Origin: Sipunculus nudus
Taxonomy: Eukaryota; Annelida; Sipuncula; Golfingiida; Sipunculidae
DNA: 64,000 nt
Direction: 5' to 3'
Assembly: GCA_026874595.1 (NCBI GenBank)
Contig: CM049307.1
Span: forward strand, 19,757,079 to 19,821,078
Position 1 is the first letter of the stretch. The number at the start of each line of letters is the position of its first letter. Position numbers and translations under genes: made by a program. Under the pieces are notes generated by a model. That model did not search any database and had not been told where the DNA came from. It was given only the letters and a program-made list of their open reading frames with translations. Shown here piece after piece: positions 1 through 12,600 of the stretch.

Positions 1-3000
1 ATGAGGTTACTGATGGTACTGACAGGGATGAATAAGGTCATTGGTGGCTCTGACAAGGATGAATAAGGTTACTTATGGCTCTGACACAGATGATCGTGGT
101 TATTGGTGGCTCTGACAAGGATGAATAAGGTTACTTATGGCTCTGACACAGATGAATGCTGTTATTGGTGGCTCTGACAAGGATGAATAAGGTTACTTTT
201 GGCTCTGACACAGATGAACACGGTTATTGGTGGCTCTGACAAGGATGATTAAGGTTACTTATGGCTCTGACACAGATAAACGCGGTTATTGGTGGCTCTG
301 ACAAGGATGAATAAGGTTACTTATGGCTCTCACACAGATGAACGCGGTTATTGGTGGCTCTGACAAGGATGAATAAGGTTACTTATGGCTCTCACACAGA
401 TGAACGCGGTTATTGGTGGCTCTGACAAGGATGAATAAGGTTACTTATGGCTCTGACACAGATGAACGCGGTTATTGGTGGCTCTGACAAGGATGAATAA
501 GGTTACTTATGGCTCTCACACAGATGAATGCGGTTATATTGGTGGCTCTGACACATGAATGCAGTTACTGATGGCTCTGACACAGATAATGAGGTTATAG
601 GTGGCTCTGACATAGATGAATGCGGTTATTGGTGGCTCTGACACAGATGAACGCAGTTATTGGTGGCTCTGACAAGGATGAATAAGGTTACTTATGGCTC
701 TGACACAGATGAACGCGGTTATTGGTGGCTCTGACAAGGATGAATAAGGTTACTTATGGCTCTGACACAGATGAATGCAGTTATTGGTGGCTCTGACAAG
801 GATGAATAAGGTTACTTATGGCTCTGACACAGATGAACACGGTTATTGGTGGCTCTGACAAGGTTGAATAAGGTTACTTATGGCTCTGACACAGATGAAC
901 GCAGTTATTGGTGGCTCTGACAAGGATGAATAAGGTTACTTATGGCTCTGACACAGATGAACGCGGTTATTGGTGGCTCTGACAAGGATGAATAAGGTTA
1001 CTTATGGCTCTGACACAGATGAATGCGGTTATTGGTGGCTCTGACAAGGATGATTAAGGTTACTTATGGCTCTGACACAGATGAACACGGTTATTGGTGG
1101 CTCTGACAAGGATGAATAAGGTTACTTATGGCTCTGACACAGATGAACATGGTTATTGGTGGCTCTGACAAGGATGAATAAGGTTACTTATGGCTCTGAC
1201 ACAGATGAATGAGGTTATTGGTGGCTCTGACGCAGATGAATGTGGTTATTGGTGGCTTTGACACAGATGAATGAGGTTATTGGTGGCTTTGACACAGATG
1301 AATGAGGTTACTGATGGTTCTGACAGGGATGAATAAGGTCATTGGTGGCTCTGACAAGGATGAATAAGGTTTCTTATGGCTCTGACACAGATGAACGCGG
1401 TTATTGGTGGCTCTGACAAGGATGAATAAGGTTACTTATGGCTCTCACACAGATGAACGTGGTTATTGGTGGCTCTGACAAGGATGAATAAGGTTACTTA
1501 TGGCTCTGACACAGATGAACGCGGTTATTGGTGGCTCTGACAAGGATGAATAAGGTTACTTATGGCTCTGACACAGATGAATGCGGTTATTGGTGGCTCT
1601 GACAAGGATGAATAAGGTTACTTATGGCTCTGACACAGATGAATGCGGTTATTGGTGGCTCTGACAAGGATGAATAAGGTTACTTATGGCTCTGACACAG
1701 ATGAACGCGGTTATTGGTGGCTCTGACAAGGATGAATAAGGTTACTTATGGCTCTGACACAGATGAATGCGGTTATTGGTGGCTCTGACAAGGATGAATA
1801 AGGTTACTTATGGCTCTGACACAGATGAATGCGGTTACTGGTGGCTCTGACAAGGATGAATAAGGTTACTTATGGCTCTGTTACAGATGAATGCGGTTAT
1901 TGGTGGCTCTGACAAGGATAAATAAGGTTACTTGTGGCTCTGACACAGATGAATGAGGTTATTGGTGGCTTTGACACAGATGAATAAGGTTACTGATGGT
2001 TCTGACAGGGAAGAATAAGGTCATTGGTGGCTCTGACGAGGATGAATAAGGTTACTTATGGCTCTGACACAGATGATCGTGGTTATTGGTGGCTCTGACA
2101 AGGATGAATAAGGTTACTTATGGCTCTGACACAGATGAATGCTGTTATTGGTGGCTCTGACAAGGATGAATAAGGTTACTTATGGCTCTGACACAGATGA
2201 ATGCGGTTATATTGGTGGCTCTGACACATGAATGCAGTTACTGATGGCTCTGACACAGATAATGAGGTTATAGGTGGCTCTGACACAGATGAATGCGGTT
2301 ATTGGTGGCTCTGACACAGATGAATGCGGTTATTGGTGGCTTTGACACAGATGAATGAGGTTATTGGTGGCTTTGACACAGATGAATGAGGTTACTGATG
2401 GTACTGACAGGGATGAATAAGGTCATTGGTGGCTCTGACAAGGATGAATAAGGTTACTTATGGCTCTGACACAGATGATCGTGGTTATTGGTGGCTCTGA
2501 CAAGGATGAATAAGGTTACTTATGGCTCTGACACAGATGAATGCTGTTATTGGTGGCTCTGACAAGGATGAATAAGGTTACTTTTGGCTCTGACACAGAT
2601 GAACACGGTTATTGGTGGCTCTGACAAGGATGATTAAGGTTACTTATGGCTCTGACACAGATAAACGCGGTTATTGGTGGCTCTGACAAGGATGAATAAG
2701 GTTACTTATGGCTCTCACACAGATGAACGCGGTTATTGGTGGCTCTGACAAGGATGAATAAGGTTACTTATGGCTCTCACACAGATGAACGCGGTTATTG
2801 GTGGCTCTGACAAGGATGAATAAGGTTACTTATGGCTCTGACACAGATGAACGCGGTTATTGGTGGCTCTGACAAGGATGAATAAGGTTATTTATGGCTC
2901 TCACACAGATGAATGCGGTTATATTGGTGGCTCTGACACATGAATGCAGTTACTGATGGCTCTGACACAGATAATGAGGTTATAGGTGGCTCTGACACAG

Positions 3001-5755
3001 ATGAATGCGGTTATTGGTGGCTCTGACACAGATGAATGCGGTTATTGGTGGCTTTGACACAGATGAATGAGGTTATTGGTGGCTTTGACACAGATGAATG
3101 AGGTTACTGATGGTTCTGACAGGGATGAATAAGGTCATTGGTGGCTCTGACAAGGATGAATAAGGTTACTTATGGCTCTGACACAGATGAATGCAGTTAT
3201 TGGGGGCTCTGACACAGATGAATGCGGTTATTGGTGGCTTTGACACAGATGAATGAGGTTATTGGTGGCTTTGACATAGATGAATGAGGTTATTGGTGGT
3301 TTTGACACAGATGAATGAGGTTATTGGTGGCTTTGACACAGATGAATGAGGTTATTGGTGGCTTTGACACAGATGAATGAGGTTATAGGTGGCTCTGACA
3401 CAGATGAATGCGGTTATTGGTGGCTCTGACACAGATGAATGCGGTTATTGGTGGCTTTGACACAGATGAATGAGGTTATTCTTGGCTTTGACACAGATGA
3501 ATGAGGTTACTGATGGTTTTGACAAGGATGAATAAGGTTACTTATGGCTCCGACACAGATGAATGCGGTTATTTTTGGCTCTGACAAGGATGAATAAGGT
3601 TACTTATGGCTCTGACACAGATGAATGCGGTTATTGGTGGCTCTGACAAGGATGAATAAGGTTACTTATGGCTCTGACACAGATGAATGCGGTTATTGGT
3701 GGCTCTGACAAGGATGAAAAAGGTTACTTATGGCTCTGACACAGATGAATGAGGTTATTGGTGGCTTTGACACAGATGAATGAGGTTACTGATGGTTCTG
3801 ACAGGGATGAATAAGGTCATTGGTGGCTCTGACAAGGATGAATAAGGTTACTTATGGCTCTGACACAGATGATCGTGGTTATTGGTGGCTCTGACAAGGA
3901 TGAATAAGGTTACTTATGGCTCTGACACAGATGAATGCTGTTATTGGTGGCTCTGACAAGGATGAATAAGGTTACTTATGGCTCTGACACAGATGAATGC
4001 GGTTATATTGGTGGCTCTGACACATGAATGCAGTTACTGATGGCTCTGACACAGATAATGAGGTTATAGGTGGCTCTGACACAGATGAATGCGGTTATTG
4101 GTGGCTCTGACACAGATGAATGCGGTTATTGGTGGCTTTGACACAGATGAATGAGGTTATTGGTGGCTTTGACACAGATGAATGAGGTTACTGATGGTTC
4201 TGACAGGGATGAATAAGGTCATTGGTGGCTCTGACAAGGATGAATAAGGTTACTTATGGCTCTGACACAGATGATCGTGGTTATTGGTGGCTCTGACAAG
4301 GATGAATAAGGTTACTTATGGCTCTGACACAGATGAACGCAGTTATTGGTGGCTCTGACAAGGATGAATAAGGTTACTTATGGCTCTGACACAGATGAAC
4401 GCGGTTATTGGTGGCTCTGACAAGGATGAATAAGGTTACTTATGGCTCTGACACAGATGAACACGGTTATTGGTGGCTCTGACAAGGATGAATAAGGTTA
4501 CTTATGGCTCTGACACAGATGAACGCGGTTATTGGTGGCTCTGACAAGGATGAATAAGGTTACTTATGGCTCTCACACAGATGAACGCGGTTATTGGTGG
4601 CTCTGACAAGGATGAATAAGGTTACTTATGGCTCTCACACAGATGAACGCGGTTATTGGTGGCTCTGACAAGGATGAATAAGGTTACTTATGGCTCTGAC
4701 ACAGATGAACGCGGTTATTGGTGGCTCTGACAAGGATGAATAAGGTTACTTATGGCTCTGACACAGATGAATGCGGTTATATTGGTGGCTCTGACACATG
4801 AATGCAGTTACTGATGGCTCTGACACAGATAATGAGGTTATAGGTGGCTCTGACATAGATGAATGCGGTTATTGGTGGCTCTGACACAGATGAATGCGGT
4901 TATTGGTGGCTTTGACACAGATGAATGAGGTTATTGGTGGCTTTGACACAGATGAATGAGGTTACTGATGGTTCTGACAGGGATGAATAAGGTCATTGGT
5001 GGGTCTGACAAGGATGAATAAGGTTACTTATGGCTCTGACACAGATGAATGCAGTTATTGGGGGCTCTGACACAGATGAATGCAGTTATTGGTGGCTTTG
5101 ACACAGATGAATGAGGTTATTGGTGGCTTTGACATAGATGAATGAGGTTATTGGTGGTTTTGACACAGATGAATGAGGTTATTGGTGGCTTTGACACAGA
5201 TGAATGAGGTTATTGGTGGCTTTGACACAGATGAATGAGGTTATAGGTGGCTCTGACACAGATGAATGCGGTTATTGGTTGCTCTGACACAGATGAATGC
5301 GGTTATTGGTGGCTTTGACACAGATGAATGAGGTTATTGGTGGCTTTGACACAGATGAATGAGGTTACTGATAGTTCTGACAGGGATGAATAAGGTCATT
5401 GGTGGCTCTGACAAGGATGAATAAGGTTACTTATGGCTCTGACACAGATGAATGCAGTTATTGGTGGCTCTGACACTGATGAATGCGGTTTTTGGTGGCT
5501 TTGACACAGATGAATGAGGTTATTGGTGGCTTTGACACAGATGAATGAGGTTACTGATGGCTCTGACACAGATGAATGAGGTTATTGGTGGCTCTGCAAG
5601 GATGAATGAGGTTATTGGTGGCTGTTACACAGATGAACAAGGTTATATTGATGGCTCTGACACATGAATGAGGTTACTGATGGCTCTGACACACATGAAT
5701 GAGGTTATTGATGGCTCTGACAAACATGAATGAGGTTACTGATGGCTCTTAGACC
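1..5755. repeat. 31-bp minisatellite array with 62-bp dimers and higher-order repeats
   Basis: The whole stretch is a tandem array of a 31-bp unit built around GGCTCTGACACAGATGAA. Two unit variants alternate, giving a 62-bp dimer: one carries GAATAAGGTTACTTAT and the other GAACGCGGTTATTGGT. A marker variant (GACAGGGATGAATAAGG) recurs at about 21, 1322, 2004, 2406, 3118, 3800, 4202, 4976 and 5379. The spacings 682, 402 and about 712-774 repeat in order, so blocks of roughly 1.8 kb were themselves duplicated. A 27-bp deletion variant recurs near 548, 2221, 2933, 4018 and 4791. The period is not a multiple of three and every frame has stops, so it is not coding. The array runs off the left edge of the window. 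Confidence 0.97.
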
Positions 5756-6423
5756 AGTGAAATTAATCTCCATATATATCTAAAAGGAAAACCCAGATTA
5801 TCTTTATACAGAGCAAATAAAAATTGGAAATCAGAGCAGACACAATCACCAATAACAACACATATAAACACAAACTATTTTTAATAGAAAAGTCTAAAAA
5901 CTGTTATGTACAAATTGAACTTTGTGTTAACGCATTGGAAAAAGACACTTCATTTACACCAAAATTGGCTATTCAATTTGATTCACAACTCAGATCTTCA
6001 AGTTGAGACCATAATGGACAAGTCGCTGTAATTTTAAGTGGCATTCTTATAATATTCCTGAAGTGCAGTATATACAGTCCCCCCCTTTTACAGTTGAAAT
6101 GGCTGATTATAGCCTTCAGTAATGACCTTTCCACTAATAACTTATATTTATTAAAACTAAAATAGATTCTGATGTTATAAATGTAAACAGTCACCACCAG
6201 TTAGCTGTGTAGTTAGTTGATTAATCTCCAGCAATAAAAAATCTTTGCTTGTGCCCTTTGAAATATTGATGCTTAACATTCTAAATTTCATGATAAAGAA
6301 AATATACTTCAACATTCCAAACTCTCTTAACTACTGACCCTGCTTATCAATCACATGGAAAAAAGTCACATATCTTAAATATAAAATGGCTGAATAAGAA
6401 AGTCATAGTCTGCATATCCTATT
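5756..6423 (-). other. Spacer and probable 3' UTR of the TEX14-like gene
   Basis: This unique AT-rich stretch lies between the minisatellite and the stop codon of the minus-strand gene. A minus-strand AATAAA at 6147-6152 is a plausible polyadenylation signal, which would give a 3' UTR of about 300 nt. The short open frames here show no recognisable family. The assignment rests on position and the hexamer only. Confidence 0.4.
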
Positions 6424-6603
6424 TCAGACAATGGTAACCTTGGAGATCAACTTTGACCCCCTGACCACCCTGCTCTTTGCGTAGGTCTCTCCTGTAGTGA
6501 GGTCCGTTCTGGCTGCTGTGACCTGGTGCTGACCTCCATGGTCTCCGCAGGATTTGATCTTAACTGACGTGCGATACCCCTCTTCTGCTTCTACATGCAG
6601 TGT
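6424..6603 (-). CDS. TEX14: TEX14-like gene, exon 27 (terminal)
   Basis: Encodes 59 residues and the stop: EAEEGYRTSVKIKSCGDHGG, TDLTTGETYAKSRVVRGSKL, ending LISKVTIV. The strong acceptor TGCCCACAG at 6604 keeps the frame. A nearer GTAG acceptor would give a different, Gln/Arg-rich ending that stops at 6447 and looks less like conserved coding sequence. Confidence 0.7.
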   Translation of the reverse strand, partial: TLHVEAEEGYRTSVKIKSCGDHGGQHQVTAARTDLTTGETYAKSRVVRGSKLISKVTIV

Positions 6604-9600
6604 CTGTGGGCAGCAAATATTTTATTGTTGTTATAAAATACATAAGACATACAGGGAAATTACATGTACAGACTACTGAGTATATTTGCAATACATAACA
6701 ATTTTCATACCTATAAAAGTTCCTTCAACCTTATTGTCATTATCAGATACATGTGACAAAAAAAATTACAGACTATATCTACAATACATAAATATTCTCA
6801 TATCTCTAAAAATCTAATGTTATTGTCATCAGATACATGTGACACGGGGAAATTACATACTATAATACCTCTATATAAAAATTGTCATACCTCCAATAAA
6901 ATTTGACATATGTGGTAAAACCTTGCTAAAACAAAATCTACACCATTTACTGAACAGACAATACATCAGAGATTAAACAGACATGATATAATATGTAAGC
7001 TATGATCATCACCTGAGGGGCTGCTTGTCTGACAGCTTCGGCGTAGGCTTTAGCATCAGAGTCTGTAAATCCCTCCGAGTCACCACTGTATCCAAATGTT
7101 TGTCTCTCTTCATATTCTGTGGATGAAAATTTAAGCAAATCAGTGTTACTCCTTGCATTATTAAAAGGGAGCAAGTTATGAGTTACAGCCCTATGAATAC
7201 AAAAGTGAAGCATATACAAACTAGATGTGTCGGAACGACACGAATGCCCCCGCCTGGAGCAAATTAGAAATATTTGTTAAATTTTGTAAAATTTTTAAAT
7301 TTCAGGAGGTATTGTATGGTCAAAAGTAGGTGAACAAGGGCAAAATGCAAACTTGATCTGTAACGGGTCATTGCATCAAGCAACACACCAAAAATCAGGC
7401 CAGTATCTGCAGGGATTGTCAAAAAAAAGTCCATACTTGTACATTTTTCATAAAAATGTCTGTCTTTCATGAAATTTTCTATGTTCAGGATCTGTCATAT
7501 GGTCAAAAATAGGTCAACTGGGACGAAACACAAACTCGATCTGTAAGTGGTCATTAAGCATTAGGCAAGTATCTGTAAGCACTGCATTGCGAATCTTGAA
7601 TATTAGCAAAAGCTGTTAATCAGTTATAAATTTAACTTGGAGAGGTATGTACCATGTTTCATAACAATCTACGTACAGACCATCATTCCAAGTGATCATA
7701 GTAAATTTTGTGAAAATCCACACAATGGTTCCTGAGATATAAGCTTCTGAGTGTTTTTGTATAATCAGCTCTAAAATGTAGAAAAATGGGTCAAGGTCAC
7801 CCATCTTTGAACTTGACCGAGATTTTATAGATATACATCTTCACTGATGAAATAAAATTCCAACGGTGAATCCTTTCAGAGATATCCTGCTCACAAGGTA
7901 AAAGTTAACTGACAGGGGACGGACGGACAGCTTAGGTGACGACAATAGCCCATCAGCCTACTAGCCGAGGGCTAAAAAAGGCTGTACATGTACATTTGTC
8001 ATGAAAATTTCTATTTTTCATGAAATTTTCTATGTTCAGGAGCTGTATTCTCAAAGTAGGTCAACTGGTTCGAAACAAGAACTCGATCTGTAACTGGTCA
8101 TTATCTGCCCACACATAAAAAATCAGGGCAGTATCTGCAGGCATTGAGGAAAAAAAGTCTGTACATATGCATTTGTTATGAAAACTTCTATTTTTCATAA
8201 ACTTTCCATGTTCAGGAGCAGACAAACGGTTAAAAGTAGGTCAACTGGGACAAAACACGAACTGGATCTGTAACTGGTCATTATCTGTCCACACACCAAA
8301 AATCAGGCCCTTATCTGCAGGCATTGCGAAAAAAGTCTGTACATGTGCACTTGTCATGAAAATTTATATTTTTCATGAAATTTTCTATGTTAGGGCACCG
8401 TCAAACAGTTGAAAGTAGGTCAACTGGGGCAAAACACGAACTTGATCTGTAACTGGTCATTATCTGCCCACACACCAAAATTCAGGCCTGTATCTGCAGG
8501 CATTGTGAAAAAAAGTCCGTACATGTGCACTTGTCATGAAAATTTATATTTTTCATGAAATTTTCTAAGTTAGGGCACTGTCAAATGGTCAAAAGTAGGT
8601 CAACTGGGGCAAAACGCAAACTTGATCTGTAACTGGTCATTATCTGCCCACACACCAAAATTCAGGCCTGTATCTGCAGGCATTGCGGAAAAAAGTCCAA
8701 ACATGTGCATTTGTCATAAACATTTATATTTTTCATGAAATTTTCTAAGTTTAGGAGCCGTAAAACGGTCAAAATTAGGTCAACCGGGCTAAACGCAAAC
8801 TCAATCTGTAACTGGTCATGATCTGCCCACACACCAAAAATCAGGCCCGTATCTGCAGGCATTGTGAAAAAAAGTCCGTACACGTGCACTTGACATGAAA
8901 ATTTATATTTTTCATGAAATTTTCTATGTTAGGGCACCATCAAACAGTCGAAAGTAGGTCAACTGGGACAAAAGGTGAACTCAATCTGTAACTGGTCATT
9001 ATCTGCCAACACACCAAAATTTAGGCCGATATCTGTAGGCATTGCAAAAAAAAGTCCCTACATGTGTAATTTTCATTAAAATTTATATTTTTCAAACTCC
9101 ATCTGTAACTGGTCATTATCTGCCCACACACCAAAAATCAGGCCAATATCTGCAGGCATTGCAAAAAAAAGTCCCTACATGTGTATTTGTCATAAAAATT
9201 TATATTTTTCAGGAAATTTTCTAAGTTTAGGAGCCATAAAACAGTCAAAAGTAGGTCAACCGGGAAGAAACGCAAACTCTATCTGTAACTGGTCATTATC
9301 TGCCCACACACCAAAAATCAGGCCAATATCTGCAGGCATTGCGAAAAAAAAGTCCGTACATGTGTATTTGTCATAAAAATTTATATTTTTCATGAAATTT
9401 TCTAAGTTTAGGAGCCATAAAACAGTCAAAAGTAGGTCAACTGGGAAGAAACGCAAACTCAATCTGTAACTGGTCATGATCTGCCCACACACCAAAAATC
9501 AGGCCAATATCTGCAGGCATTGCGAAAAAAAAGTCCGTACATGTGTATTTGTCATAAAAATTTATATTTTTCATGAAATTTTCTAAGTTTAGGAGCCGTA

Positions 9601-12600
9601 AAATGGTCAAAAGTAGGTCAACCGGGCGAACCGCAAACTCAATCTGTAACTGGTCATGATCTGCCCACACACCAAAAATCAGGCCCGTATCTGCAGGCAT
9701 TGTGAAAAAAAGTCCGTACACGTGCACTTGACATGAAAATTTATATTTTTCATGAAATTTTCTATGTTAGGGCACTGTCAAATGGTCAAAAATTGGTCAA
9801 CTGGGACAAAACGCGAACTCTATCTGTAACTGGTCATTATCTGCCAACACACCAAAAATCAGGCCAATATCTGCAGGCATTGCAAAAACAAGTCCCTACA
9901 TGTGTATTTGTCATAAAAATTTATATTTTTCATGAAATTTTCTAAGTTTAGTAGCCGTAAAAAGGTCAAAAGTAGGTCAACCGGGAAGAAACGCAAACTC
10001 CATCTGTAACTGGTCATTATCTGCCCACACACCAAAATTCAGGCCTGTATCTGCAGGCATTGTGAAAAAAAGTCCGTACATGTGTATTTGTCATAAAAAT
10101 TTATATTTTTCATGAAATTTTCTAAGTAAAGGAGCCGTAAAACGGTCAAAAGTAGGCAACTGGGACGAAACTCAAACTCGATCTGTAACTGGTCATTATC
10201 TGCCCACTCACAAAAAATCAGGCCAATATCTGCAAGCATTATGTAACAAAGTCCGTACAACTGTTTGATTTTGGAATGACGGAAGGGCGGAAGGGCAGAA
10301 TGACGGACATGGGTAAAACTATAAGCCCCGGCCACTTTGTGGCGGGGCATAAAAAGGGAGTGGCCAATGGTCACAAGAAGCCATAATATTATAAAGTTAT
10401 AATTAAGCCTGAACAGGCCTAGGTTTTGGTTTCATCCAAGAACTTTTGAATAGATTAACAAGTGACCCATGGGTAATGACGCTCAGCTGACTGGGAAGAG
10501 ATTTGCAAAAGGAAATTTTATCATCTGAATGGTAGTATATAACCATTCAACTGAAGCATCAAAGAGATTAACCAACAGGCTGAGATTGTGTCTGTATTAA
10601 TATATCTCAAAAATAGAGAAAAATTGAGTAAACTTTAAAAAAAATACAGGTGGCTCCACCAGTCTGCAGAAACTAATAACAAGGGACCTATGGGTCACTG
10701 TGCTCAGCTGACGTTAACCTTGAAGGTAAAAATCTAAAATAATATCAAATGGAGATAAAGTGTAAGAGGAAGAGGTAATAAAGGCCATGGTTGGTTTATA
10801 TGATTGGTTTGTATTGATGAGCAAGAAATTGTTGCAAAAAATATTTTGTGACCTGACCATGTGTTTCCTAATGTTGAAACTAACGCATGTGAGCAGTTTG
10901 TGAACAAATGATCTGTACTATTACCATGATCATTAGTTGGTTTTTCGATTAACTGTTGACATTTCAGTAGTTTACACATTTGGTCAATTGAATCTATTTT
11001 TTTGTATAATATATATTATTAAATATATATGTATTTTTTTTAATGAAATGTATACAGTTGAAATATAGCTAATTAACAACATAAAACAGGGCAAATAAAG
11101 CCTGATCTCAAATTCTGCTGAGGCAGGAAAATAATAAACAATTGTTTGTATTAAATCCTCATTTTTTTATCACATCAATTATTTTCTAATTTAAGTTTAT
11201 ATTTCTATACATTTCCAATTTAACATATATATCTGAATATAAAAGTTGATTCATAATTCTCAATTGCATCATCATAAATCTCAATCTTGTCAGAAAACAC
11301 CACATCATGCATACAAATGTTTATTTATTTTTTACCACAAAAATATATCTTTTAAATCTGCAAAACAATAAATATCTAAAAATAATACTTGATTTAGATT
11401 TCACAATTTTTTATTGTGTCTTTATTTATCCATAATGTGCTTCATATTTTATAATAATTTAAGCATACTGATGGGTTCAATTATATTTGTTAAAATCATT
11501 TAAAAGAAAATTGATTTCTTTAAAAATGCTACATTACACAACATTGCATCTTCTGGATTACACCATGAATTATTTTTTCAAGGAAAGTTTTTGCATATCA
11601 GAGTGGAAACAGCATTACAATTAAGGAGACACAGTGAAAACAATAACAATTACTGCATAACACTTGGTGGGTTGGGTTTGCAGGGGGGGGGGGGGAGGGG
11701 GGGGTGATTGGGGTGGTGATATGAGAATAACTGTACACCTGTCACAGCAGGGGATCTCCCCCAGTGACTGTAACAAATCAGAAACCCTGGCATAGCTGAC
11801 TTCCAGTGACCTGGAGTGGGACCCTGCATCTGTAATCAAAGCAAGTGACTACAGAAAAAAAATCAATAACTAGCTTAATTTTCAAGCTTTTATTTTCAAA
11901 TTTCAGATTTAGACAAACTAAATATTTATGTTTACATGCTGTGAAAATTAAATCAATGGTGCTTACAGGAAAAAAACGTGCCATGGTCAAAGTTGGGCAA
12001 AATTTAAGGTACTGATTTTTTTTTATGCTAATAACTTAAAAAATTTACAAAATTCAGATCTAATTTTGGGTAAACAATTGAATCTTGATTAAAAATAGTT
12101 ATATACTTTAGAAAATAGACTCTAGTTTCAAAATTTTTCATGTAAAGTAAGTTATTATTTTTCCTGATTTTTTACAAAGTCCATTATGTTTGGGCCCATA
12201 ACTTAAAGAATTTATACTTTACAGACTTAATTTCTGGCATGTACATAGGAACTGTATAGAGGAATATTTATGGTAAATATGAGGAAAAACAGATGAGTGG
12301 TTTTGATATTAGGCAGTCCTGAAGTGTGAAAATAGGATTTTAACAAGGGACCCATGGGTCACGGCGCTCAGCTGATCGTGATTGGACTATAAATGTTTCT
12401 CCACTGTGATACTATATCGAGTCGATAAAGCTTATGAATATCATGTACATTTTGGGCTATTATAAAGGAATGTAATGTAATATTTGAGTAAATGATAAAT
12501 GAAATTACCTGACTGATGGATGAATAGAGTCAAATAAAGTGGTTTATTTTTTATTTATTTAGGAGGGGTTGAAAATTGTGATATATTTGAGCAAATATGA

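Larger units (their letters stand above)
7219..10355 (-). mobile_element. Helentron/Helitron-like element, family A, with internal 180-bp array
   Basis: Read on the minus strand, the element opens TTTTTATGCCCCGCC and closes with a second inverted-repeat copy (GGCGGGGGCATT). Then come the palindrome GTGTCGTTCCGACAC and ATCTAGTT. These are the terminal inverted repeat, subterminal copy and hairpin expected of a non-autonomous Helentron/Helitron. The body is a tandem array of a 180-bp unit. There is no long open frame. It sits in the intron between exons 25 and 26 and could hide a missed exon junction. Confidence 0.75.

Noticed and set aside
1-5755. CRISPR-like array of about 31-bp repeats
   Set aside because: Units are directly adjacent with no unique spacers, and the window is clearly eukaryotic.
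8662-10374. Several minus-strand open frames with repeated ADTGLIFGVWADHDQ-type peptides
   Set aside because: They are translations of the 180-bp repeat inside the family A element; frames break at every unit-length change.
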